14,013 nucleotides of DNA from Herminiimonas sp. (GTDB lineage: Bacteria > Pseudomonadota > Gammaproteobacteria > Burkholderiales > Burkholderiaceae), in NCBI GenBank assembly GCA_014377155.1, contig JACMQD010000133.1, forward strand, positions 1 to 14,013. Direction: 5' to 3'. Below, piece by piece: positions 8,501-14,013 of this stretch. Numbering within the stretch: position 1 is the stretch's first letter; the number at the start of each line of letters is the position of its first letter. Under the pieces are notes generated by a model. That model did not search any database, had not been told where the DNA came from, and worked only from the letters and a program-made list of their open reading frames with translations. The position numbers were made by a program, and so were the translations under genes.

Positions 8501-9127
8501 CAGCCCGGTATAACGGCTCATGGCCCACGCATGCAGGCCGTAGTCCAGGTATTCCTGCACCGATGATGGATAGAGCACCGGAATGCCGCACGCTTTGAGG
8601 ATGTGTTCGCTCTGGTGGGCGGTGGTCGAAGACTTGGCGGCATGGTCGTCGCCGGCCAGTACCAGTACCCCGCCATGCTGCGAGGTGCCGGCCATGTTGG
8701 CATGTTTGAAAACGTCGCCACAGCGGTCGACGCCGGGGCCCTTGCCGTACCACATGCCGAAGACACCGTCATATTGCGCATTCGGAAACAGGTTGACCTG
8801 TTGCGTGCCCCACACCGACGTCGCCGCGAGGTCTTCGTTCACTCCGGGGTGGAATTTGACGTGATGCGCATCGAGGTGCTTCTTGGCTTTGGCGGCGGTC
8901 TGATCGACGCTGCCCAACGGCGAGCCGCGATAGCCGGTAATAAAGCCCGCGGTATTGAGCCCGGCGCGCACATCGCGCTGGCGCTGCAGCATCGGCAACC
9001 GGATCATGGCCTGGGTGCCGGTAATGAATGCGCGACCGCGCTCCATCGTGTATTTGTCGTCCAGCGAAATTACATCCGGCAGGCTGTCTGGTGCAAGCCC
9101 TTGCCCGGGTGGTAGTGGTGCGTTCAT
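5525..9127 (-). CDS. Fused indolepyruvate:ferredoxin oxidoreductase (alpha and gamma parts in one chain)
   Basis: A 1200-residue cytoplasmic enzyme of the 2-oxoacid:ferredoxin oxidoreductase group. It should oxidise aryl-pyruvates (indolepyruvate, phenylpyruvate, 4-hydroxyphenylpyruvate) with CoA to the aryl-acetyl-CoA, passing electrons to ferredoxin. Residues about 25-230 form the N-terminal thiamine-diphosphate domain. The C-terminal thiamine domain has FCSGCPHN (463-470), GDG at 528-530 and Asn557. Cysteines 666, 669, 672, 678, 699, 705 and 710 look like iron-sulfur ligands. A Lys/Ala/Pro linker (about 720-750) leads to the gamma domain, which starts with GIGGTG (758-763). About 975-1180 matches the extra C-terminal domain of this family, of unclear role. 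GGAGA precedes the ATG by five bases. phhA lies 185 bases upstream on the same strand, so co-expression is likely but a separate promoter is possible. The class is firm; the exact substrate is inferred. Confidence 0.93.
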   Translation of the reverse strand: MNAPLPPGQGLAPDSLPDVISLDDKYTMERGRAFITGTQAMIRLPMLQRQRDVRAGLNTAGFITGYRGSPLGSVDQTAAKAKKHLDAHHVKFHPGVNEDLAATSVWGTQQVNLFPNAQYDGVFGMWYGKGPGVDRCGDVFKHANMAGTSQHGGVLVLAGDDHAAKSSTTAHQSEHILKACGIPVLYPSSVQEYLDYGLHAWAMSRYTGLWVSMKCVTDIVESGASVDLDPERVQITLPTDFELPAGGLNIRWPDAVLEQEARMNNFKWYAALAYARANKLNQIIWDSPRARIGIITAGKSYLDTRQALADLGIDEHVARDIGIRLFKVGMTWPLEAEGVREFAQGLEEILVVEEKRQILEYQVKEELYNWRDDVRPRVVGKFDDTGEWSNKHGEGHGDWLLPATYELNPAQIARAIASRISKYFAGHPVEQRVKERIAYLEAKEAVLKVSAKPDPAKDRIPHFCSGCPHNTSTKVPEGSRALAGIGCHYMVLWMDRETSTFTHMGAEGTTWIGHAPFTSEQHVFTNLGDGTYFHSGLLAIRATVAAKVNMTYKILYNDAVAMTGGQMVDGPLDPGMISRQIAAEGVTPIIVVTDEPDKYPSGYNWADGVTVRHRSELDAVQRELRECKGVSAMIYDQTCASEKRRRRKRNEYPDPAKRAVINEAVCEGCGDCSVQSNCLSVEPLETEFGRKRQINQSSCNKDFSCVTGFCPSFVTVEGGQLKKPKKVASASASATPAADLPQPILPTTENPYGILVTGIGGTGVVTVGQILAMAAHVEGKGCSVLDMSGLAQKGGPVMSHVRLADHPDDIHSTRVGTGAADLMIGCDVIVAASRDALSRMGEGRTHAAINSTSTPTAAFVKNPDWQYPGAAAESDIRAACGSERVDFIDAGKIATALMGDTIATNMFMLGYAWQKAWVPLTEASIIKAIELNGVSVDFNKQAFNWGRCAAHDLAAVEKIAKVNGSVAQVIEFKRVPKLDEVIGKRVAFLTAYQNAAYAQQYRDFVEQVRAAEQAALGDKSGTLRLSEAVARYLFKLMAYKDEYEVARLHTDRAFADKIAAMFEGDYKIKYHLAPPLFSKRDAHGHLIKQEFGPWMLKAFGVLARLKSLRGTALDVFGYTEERRTERALIGAYRQTVLGLLPKLSSDNLNKAAAIASIPEDIRGYGHVKERHLAAAKEKEAGLLKAFDLPGAPVAGSKHAA

Positions 9128-9312
9128 TGAGTCTCCATGCCAAAAATTTTGTCTTTGGGTGCGATTGTTTCGCAGTCAAACGGGCGCACCTTTTGGGCAC
9201 GCCGTTCAGCGTTTGATATTTTACACGTTAGCACAGACGATCGAATCGATCCATGCGCGGTGCAACATCTTGTTCTTATGGTCCATCCTGCCGCGGCTGA
9301 CCGGCGTGCGGC

Positions 9313-10200
9313 TCAGTCGATGGCGATAATGGTTTCACCGGCCAGCAAGCAATCGGCAGCCAGCGGCGCCTGCGCTTTCAGGCGCGCATAGATCGGCGTG
9401 AAATCGGGCGCGGTATCTTCGAACAGCTGCTCGAAATTCTGAATGACGAAATACGTTTCCTGATACGAATCGATCTTGTACAACGTCCGCATGACGCGCT
9501 CGGTATCGAACGCAATGCGATGCGGCGCATCGCTGGTCAGGCAGTGCACGATCTCGCCGCCCGACGACAGGATGCCGGCACCGTAAGCACGCAAACCCTG
9601 CGGGCTCTGGATAAGGCCGAATTCAATCGTATACCAGTACAGCCGCGCCAGTGATTTGAGGCCGTCGAGCTTCATCGCCTTCAGGCCGCCCTTGCCGTAT
9701 TCCTGCAAGTGATCGGCAAAGACCGGATTGAACAGCAGCGGCACATGGCCGAAGAAATCATGGAATATGTCCGGCTCGACGATATAGTCGAATTCAGCCG
9801 GGTCGCGCAGCCAGACCGTGACCGGAAAACGGCGCGCAGCCAGGTGTTCGAAAAAGGTCTGGTCCGGCACCAGACCAGGGACGGCGACGATACGCCAGCC
9901 CGTGGCGGCAAATAGTTTGGCAGACGTTTTTTCAAAATCCGGGATGCCGTCGGCCGCCTCCATCAGGGCCAGGCTGTCGATGAAAACATCGCAGGCGCGA
10001 CCGGGCAACAGTTTGGCCTGACGCTCGTAGAGCTTGCGCCACAGCGCATGCTGCGCCGGCGTATAGCGCGTCATGTCCTGCTCGACGACGTAGTCGGCAT
10101 CGGCCAGTGTGTAATCGCCGCGCAAGGCGCCGGCGTCCGATTTTTCGGCAACCGTTTTGAAGAATTCCGCCTGCTCGGTGCTGGTATCGATGATTTCCAT
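9313..10200 (-). CDS. phhA: Phenylalanine 4-hydroxylase
   Basis: A 295-residue, non-heme iron, pterin-dependent enzyme that converts phenylalanine to tyrosine with O2, in the cytoplasm. The length is usual for the bacterial single-domain form, without the regulatory domain of the animal enzymes. The iron ligands are visible as His147 and His152 in FHDFFGH and Glu193 in the TIEFGL segment. The ATG shares one base with the TGA stop of hpd (TGATG), and no good ribosome binding site stands in front of it, so translation is probably coupled to hpd. The pterin carbinolamine dehydratase (phhB), which recycles the cofactor and often accompanies this gene, is not in the window. It supplies the tyrosine that, after transamination elsewhere, feeds HPPD. 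Confidence 0.97.
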   Translation of the reverse strand: MEIIDTSTEQAEFFKTVAEKSDAGALRGDYTLADADYVVEQDMTRYTPAQHALWRKLYERQAKLLPGRACDVFIDSLALMEAADGIPDFEKTSAKLFAATGWRIVAVPGLVPDQTFFEHLAARRFPVTVWLRDPAEFDYIVEPDIFHDFFGHVPLLFNPVFADHLQEYGKGGLKAMKLDGLKSLARLYWYTIEFGLIQSPQGLRAYGAGILSSGGEIVHCLTSDAPHRIAFDTERVMRTLYKIDSYQETYFVIQNFEQLFEDTAPDFTPIYARLKAQAPLAADCLLAGETIIAID

Positions 10201-11324
10201 CAGGGGGCCACGCTTTCATCCTTGAGTACGCCGCGCCGGATCTGGTCGAGTTCGATCGATTCGAACAGGGCGCGGAAGTTGCCTTCGCCGAAACCTTGGT
10301 CACCCTTGCGCTGGATGATTTCAAAGAAGATCGGGCCGATGACCGTTTGCGTAAAGATCTGCAACAGTAATTCACGCTCGGACTCGCTGCTGGTGCCGTC
10401 GACCAGAATATTGAGACGGCGCAACTCAGCCAGGTTCTCGCCGTGATTGGGCAGGCGACGATCGATCAGGTCGTAATAGGTTGCAATGGTTTCCTGGAAC
10501 ACGACCTGCTTGGCCTGCATACCTTCGACGGTGGCGTAAATATTGTCGGTGCCGAGCGCAATATGCTGAATGCCTTCGCCATGATACATGTCGAGATATT
10601 CGGCGATCTGCGATTTGTCATCCGACGACTCATTGATGGGGATGCGGATCTTACCGCACGGCGACGTCATGGCTTTCGACTTCAGGCCGGTCAGCTTGCC
10701 TTCGATATCGAAATAGCGCACTTCGCGGAAATTGAACAGTCCTTCGTAGAATTCCGCCCATTCTTTCATGCGACCCCGATGCACGTTGTGCGTCAGGTGA
10801 TCGATATAGGTCAGGCCATTGCCGACAGGGTTGGCCACCGCACCGGGAATCGCTACGAAATCGACGTCGTAGATGCTGATGTCACCGATGGCGCCGCGAT
10901 CGATGCCTTTGGCGGCATCCTTGCCGCGCCAGCGATCGACGAAATAGATGAGCGAATCGCCGATGCCTTTGATAGCCGGAATGTTCAATTCCATCGGACC
11001 GTTCTTGTTGTCGAAACCCCAGGCACCGAGCTCCAGCGCGCGCTTGTAGGCGAAGGCGGCATTCTCGACCCGGAATGCGATAGCGCAGATCGACGGCCCG
11101 TGATGACGCGCAAAACGCTGTGCGAATGAATCCTGCTCGGCATTGATGATGAAATTGATGTCGCCTTGACGATATAGCGTGACGTCCTTGTGGCGGTGGC
11201 GCGCAATCGCGGTGAAGCCCATCTGCTCGAACAAGGCACCCAGCGCTTTCGGGTCCGGCGCCGCGTATTCGATGAATTCGAAACCGTCGGTACCCATCGG
11301 ATTGTCCCAGGGTTGAAATTGCAT
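10200..11324 (-). CDS. hpd: 4-Hydroxyphenylpyruvate dioxygenase
   Basis: A 374-residue iron enzyme of the vicinal oxygen chelate fold that turns 4-hydroxyphenylpyruvate and O2 into homogentisate and CO2, the committed step of tyrosine breakdown. The iron ligands read as His176 (in DHLTHNV), His254 (GIQHIAL) and Glu335 (FFEIIQRKGD). The substrate-site segment SPCGKIRIPINE and the C-terminal gating helix GFGEGNFRALFESIE are both present. The start at 11324 has AGGAG eight bases upstream; an ATG at 11375 would add 17 unlikely residues and cover the probable -10 element. It is first in the hpd-phhA unit and is transcribed away from the AsnC/Lrp gene. The later homogentisate genes (hmgA, maleylacetoacetate isomerase, fumarylacetoacetase) are not here. 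Confidence 0.97.
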   Translation of the reverse strand: MQFQPWDNPMGTDGFEFIEYAAPDPKALGALFEQMGFTAIARHRHKDVTLYRQGDINFIINAEQDSFAQRFARHHGPSICAIAFRVENAAFAYKRALELGAWGFDNKNGPMELNIPAIKGIGDSLIYFVDRWRGKDAAKGIDRGAIGDISIYDVDFVAIPGAVANPVGNGLTYIDHLTHNVHRGRMKEWAEFYEGLFNFREVRYFDIEGKLTGLKSKAMTSPCGKIRIPINESSDDKSQIAEYLDMYHGEGIQHIALGTDNIYATVEGMQAKQVVFQETIATYYDLIDRRLPNHGENLAELRRLNILVDGTSSESERELLLQIFTQTVIGPIFFEIIQRKGDQGFGEGNFRALFESIELDQIRRGVLKDESVAP

Positions 11325-11450
11325 GGCTGTCTCCTGAATTGGTATCGGCACAGTATAGGCTTCTGACATCAGCATTAAATTGCAAAAGTCGTCCGTTCGC
11401 TTCCCTAATGCGCAATAATATTGCCGAATAATGACAAGAGGAGCTATCGA
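11325..11450. promoter_or_regulatory. Divergent control region between hpd and the AsnC/Lrp gene
   Basis: Toward hpd, TATACT (complement of 11352-11357) is a good -10 element, giving a leader of about 20 bases. The matching -35 (TTTAAT with 16 bases spacing) is poor, which suits a promoter that needs an activator. A dyad, GCAAT-AAT-ATTGC, lies at 11412-11424. It is about 65 bases upstream of the expected hpd start site and close to the start of the regulator gene, so one bound protein could activate hpd and repress its own gene. The AT-rich core loosely resembles Lrp sites. The binding is inferred. Confidence 0.5.
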
Positions 11451-11954
11451 ATGGCAAATATGGAATTAGATAAAATCGATCGCAAGATTCTGGCGATATT
11501 GCAAGCCGATGGCCGCTTGTCGAATCAGGACGTGGCTGAACGGGTCAGCTTGTCGCCCTCACCGTGCTTGCGCCGCATCAAGCGACTGGAAGAAGCCGGG
11601 GTGATCCGGCAATATGTGGCGTTGCTCGATCCCGACAAGATTGGGCTGGGCCTGCTTGCCTATGTCAATGTGCGACTTGAAAAGCATAGTGATGTACACG
11701 CGCCCGGCGCGTCCCGATCGTCGTCGGCCCCCCGGACGGATTTTTCCTTGTCGGTGGCAAATTGGCCAGAAGTTGTGGCCTGCTACGCGATGACTGGCGA
11801 AATGGATTATTTGCTACGCGTCCACGTCGAAGACATGGAACATTTTTCGCGTTTTATGATGGAAACGCTGTTACGTCACCCTGCGGTTCTGGACGTGAAA
11901 TCGAGTTTTGCATTGCAGCGCATCAAGGACACGACGGCACTGCCGCTTGTTTGA
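11451..11954 (+). CDS. AsnC/Lrp-family transcription regulator
   Basis: A 167-residue regulator with an N-terminal helix-turn-helix (about 22-44, including LSPSPCLRRIKRLEE) and a C-terminal ligand-binding RAM domain (about 65-155). Proteins of this family form dimers and higher oligomers and bind amino acids. The start at 11451 has AGAGGAG eight bases upstream; an ATG at 11421 would add ten residues but has no such site. The gene is divergent from hpd, so control of hpd, phhA and perhaps the oxidoreductase in response to phenylalanine or tyrosine is the natural reading. Residues about 79-99, rich in Ser, Ala and Pro, form an extra loop between the first strand and helix of the RAM domain, compared with the usual compact form. 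The reading frame is intact through it, and conserved motifs resume at NWPEVVACYAMTG. Confidence 0.93.
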   Translation: MANMELDKIDRKILAILQADGRLSNQDVAERVSLSPSPCLRRIKRLEEAGVIRQYVALLDPDKIGLGLLAYVNVRLEKHSDVHAPGASRSSSAPRTDFSLSVANWPEVVACYAMTGEMDYLLRVHVEDMEHFSRFMMETLLRHPAVLDVKSSFALQRIKDTTALPLV

Positions 11955-12023
11955 CGTTTGACGCTTGACGAGGCGAACATCATGGCTGGCGCAGAATGCG
12001 GCTTTTCAGATTCGGTAATGGCT

Positions 12024-12728
12024 TTAATTGTCCTTAAAACCCGGCAAGGTTTCCAGCCACTTTACCGCTGCTCGACGATTGGCCTTGAGCGTAAAGTCCA
12101 GTAACGCCACCTGCTCTTCCACGGCTTCCTGAATCATGGTGACCGGATTGGCTGGCTCTAGTTTCAGATATGCATCGGCTTCGCCATGCGCGCGCTGGAT
12201 TTGCATACCGGCTTTCTTGGCAATGTGAATCATGGTTTGGTTGGAGGCCAGGCAATGCATGTACAGCGTATCGACGTCTTCGTTGCGACAGTGAATCGCC
12301 GCGCGCTCGAACATTCGCGAGCCAATGCCCATACCCCTTGCAGACGCGGAAACAGACACACCGAATTCGGCAATTCTTTGCTTGGTCGTCGCGGCCGTCA
12401 CAACCGGTAACGCATCGCGTGGCGCGAATGCAAGATGGCCCACACCGACCAGCTTGAGCTTGCTGTCATACACCCCAAAAACCGTATCACGCACGAAATC
12501 GAGCTTTTGCACATAGCGCGTGACCAGTTCGTCCGGTAACGGCGAGCCGAAGCGCAACAGCCGGTCGCTTTGTTCCAGGCCCAGAAAATGCATCAGCAGA
12601 CGCCGGCGGTCGCGTTCCGATAATTCCTTAACGCGCACGGTAGGCTGATTGTGAGACGCATGTTCGGCGTCGCGGCCACCGCCGGTCGATGCCGAAAAAT
12701 TATTGGTGCCCAGATCACTTGAATTCAT
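12024..12728 (-). CDS. GNAT-family N-acetyltransferase
   Basis: A 234-residue cytoplasmic protein with a GNAT fold at about 32-193. The acetyl-CoA binding segment is seen at 121-143: GVSVSASARGMGIGSRMFERA contains the R-G-M-G-I-G loop at 131-136. A later segment at 161-175 (ASNQTMIHIAKKAGM) fits the second half of the fold. About 30 residues rich in Ser, Asn and Gly precede the domain, and about 40 mainly helical residues follow it. The start at 12728 has GAGGAA seven bases upstream; a start at 12779 would add 17 residues. The acceptor cannot be told: small molecules, ribosomal proteins and protein lysines are all used by this fold. The gene is convergent with the AsnC/Lrp gene (69 bases apart) and divergent from the substrate-binding protein gene, so it looks like a single-gene unit. 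Confidence 0.9.
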   Translation of the reverse strand: MNSSDLGTNNFSASTGGGRDAEHASHNQPTVRVKELSERDRRRLLMHFLGLEQSDRLLRFGSPLPDELVTRYVQKLDFVRDTVFGVYDSKLKLVGVGHLAFAPRDALPVVTAATTKQRIAEFGVSVSASARGMGIGSRMFERAAIHCRNEDVDTLYMHCLASNQTMIHIAKKAGMQIQRAHGEADAYLKLEPANPVTMIQEAVEEQVALLDFTLKANRRAAVKWLETLPGFKDN

Positions 12729-12882
12729 GTTCAATTCCTCGATAACGCGACGTGTTTTGGTGCATCGCACAAAAATCATTGTAGGTGATGTTCGCCGCTA
12801 ATTCTAGGGTTCGTTTTCTAAACTGCCGAATTTATGACAAATAGATTTTGAATAAAACAACAATTGGCCCTTAACTTAGGTG

Positions 12883-12921
12883 TTAACCACACTTGACCAT
12901 CTGTGGTTCAAATTCAAAAAT
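12883..12921 (+). promoter_or_regulatory. Candidate promoter with flanking inverted repeat
   Basis: TTGACC at 12893-12898 is a close match to a sigma-70 -35 box, and AAAAAT at 12916-12921 is a fair -10 box at 17 bases spacing. An inverted repeat, AACCACA (12885-12891) and TGTGGTT (12902-12908), brackets the -35 box with a ten-base centre. A repressor bound there would block this promoter. It would drive the substrate-binding protein gene with a leader of about 30 bases. Confidence 0.4.
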
Positions 12922-12958
12922 GGTTCCTACCGTAAAATTTACAGAATTGGAATGCAAC

Positions 12959-14013
12959 ATGTTCAACAAATGGCGGGTTGTTATTGCCGCAACGACACTC
13001 TTGGCATGTGCTGGCATGGCGTTGGCAGAGGAAGGCGTTAGCGACAATACGATCCTGATCGGTCAGACCGTTGGCGTGACCGGGATCGTAGCCGCCCCAG
13101 TCAAGGAAATGAATGAGGGCGCCAACGCGTATATTGCGCTCGTCAACAAGCAAGGCGGTGTTAATGGACGCAAAATCGTGCTGCGCACCATCGATGACAA
13201 ATTCGATCCGGCGCTCGCCAGATCGAATGCCGAAACATTGGTCAAACAGGACCATGTCTTCGCCTTGTTCCAGAGTCGCGGCACACCCCATACCGAAGCC
13301 ATCCTGCCGGTACTGATCGCCAACAATGTGCCTCTGGTTGCCCCTAGCACCGGCGCCACAATTTTCCATGAGCCGGTGAACCATCTGGTCTTTAATGTGC
13401 GCGCCAAATACCAGGATGAAGTAGTCAAAGCGATCGAGCATCTGTCGACCATCGGCATCACCAGCATCGGGTTGCTGCATGTCGATGACAGTTTTGGACG
13501 GGATGGGCTGGCGGGCTTTTCGAGAGCGATGGCGGCGCGCAAGCTGACGCCGGTCGTGATCCAGAAATTTGATCGCATCGCGCCGGATTACAAGGCCACT
13601 GCTGCCGCGCTAATCAAGGCCAAGCCGGCCGCGCTGATCATCGTCAGCTCATCGAAGAACACGATCGACGTCATCAAGGAAATCCGCACACAGGGCAGCC
13701 AGATGCAGATTGTCACCCTCTCGAACAATTCGTCGCTGTCGTTCGTCAAAGATCTCGGCAAGGACGGCATCGGTGTGGTGGTCACCCAGATTTCACCGGC
13801 GCCGCATCTGGTGTCATCGGTACTCGGCCAGGAATTCAAGCTCGCTGCAAAGGCTAGCGGCGCGACCATTTCCTATGCCGCGATGGAAGGCTTTGTCAAT
13901 GCCAAGGTATTGGTGGAAGGACTGCGGCGCGCCGGTCGCAACCTGTCACGCGAGAGTTTCATCCGCGGACTGGAATCGATGCAGCGGGTGGACCTGGGCG
14001 GCGTGCTGATCAC
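12959..14013 (+). CDS. Periplasmic substrate-binding protein, LivK-like (5' part, runs off the window)
   Basis: 351 codons are visible without a stop; a complete protein of this type has roughly 370-400 residues, so only the C-terminus is missing. Residues 1-23 form a signal peptide: MFNKWR, a hydrophobic stretch, then an ALA cut site before Glu-Glu. Cys17 in LLAC makes a lipoprotein possible, but the ALA site is more typical. The mature part reads as a Peripla_BP_6 protein, with TILIGQT, NKQGGVNGRKI, APSTGAT and DDSFGRDGL as recognisable stretches. Relatives bind branched-chain amino acids, amides or aromatic acids for an ABC importer. No permease or ATPase gene is in view, so the ligand and any transport partner are unknown. 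GGA lies seven bases before the ATG. An in-frame ATG at 12920 has no good binding site and would put 13 residues before the signal peptide. Confidence 0.9.
   Translation, partial: MFNKWRVVIAATTLLACAGMALAEEGVSDNTILIGQTVGVTGIVAAPVKEMNEGANAYIALVNKQGGVNGRKIVLRTIDDKFDPALARSNAETLVKQDHVFALFQSRGTPHTEAILPVLIANNVPLVAPSTGATIFHEPVNHLVFNVRAKYQDEVVKAIEHLSTIGITSIGLLHVDDSFGRDGLAGFSRAMAARKLTPVVIQKFDRIAPDYKATAAALIKAKPAALIIVSSSKNTIDVIKEIRTQGSQMQIVTLSNNSSLSFVKDLGKDGIGVVVTQISPAPHLVSSVLGQEFKLAAKASGATISYAAMEGFVNAKVLVEGLRRAGRNLSRESFIRGLESMQRVDLGGVLI

Noticed and set aside
7562..8566. Long open frame of 334 codons on the plus strand, and similar ones at 2060-2884 and 5915-6775
   Set aside because: They lie opposite well-recognised genes, have no family motifs and are expected in GC-rich coding DNA read on the opposite strand.
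9239..9251. Dyad GATCG-AAT-CGATC between phhA and the oxidoreductase gene
   Set aside because: It shares only its spacing with the dyad at 11412-11424, not its bases, and no good promoter could be placed next to it.
11950..11970. Three tandem seven-base units, TTTGACG, TTTGACG and CTTGACG, at the end of the regulator gene
   Set aside because: Too short and too few to call a functional repeat; the first includes the stop codon and it may be chance.

Overview
The window looks like chromosomal DNA of a betaproteobacterium, probably Burkholderiales and perhaps Oxalobacteraceae. The evidence is the moderately high GC, the AsnC/Lrp - hpd - phhA cluster, the fused 1200-residue indolepyruvate oxidoreductase and the style of the PAS-GGDEF proteins. 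The family-level placement is inference. No RNA genes, insertion sequences, CRISPR arrays or phage genes were seen.

Positions 1-103 (+) hold the last 33 codons of a queC-like gene (queuosine precursor synthesis). It ends tail to tail with the next gene. Positions 98-1833 (-) hold a two-gene unit. The upstream gene encodes a 127-residue protein that fits the photoactive yellow protein (PYP) family: Tyr42, Glu46 and Cys69 fall at exactly the PYP numbering. Its stop codon sits inside the ribosome binding site of a PAS-PAS-GGDEF diguanylate cyclase. A blue-light to cyclic-di-GMP module is the most interesting hypothesis here. Positions 1834-2173 are non-coding. Positions 2174-5305 (-) encode a large membrane sensor (Cache-like periplasmic domain, HAMP, PAS, PAS, GGDEF, EAL) that also handles cyclic-di-GMP.

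Positions 5472-11954 form an aromatic amino acid block. A divergent AsnC/Lrp regulator (+) faces hpd (4-hydroxyphenylpyruvate dioxygenase), phhA (phenylalanine 4-hydroxylase) and the fused indolepyruvate:ferredoxin oxidoreductase, all on the minus strand and closed by a strong hairpin terminator. PhhA makes tyrosine, an aminotransferase elsewhere would give 4-hydroxyphenylpyruvate, and HPPD makes homogentisate. The oxidoreductase can oxidise aryl-pyruvates to aryl-acetyl-CoA. The regulator probably senses an amino acid and controls the divergent promoter region.

Positions 12024-12728 (-) encode a GNAT acetyltransferase. From 12959 to the window end (+) lies the 5' part of a periplasmic substrate-binding protein of the branched-chain amino acid (LivK-like) type.

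All family calls come from reading the translated sequences by eye. No database search or structure prediction was run, and comparisons with known proteins are from memory.
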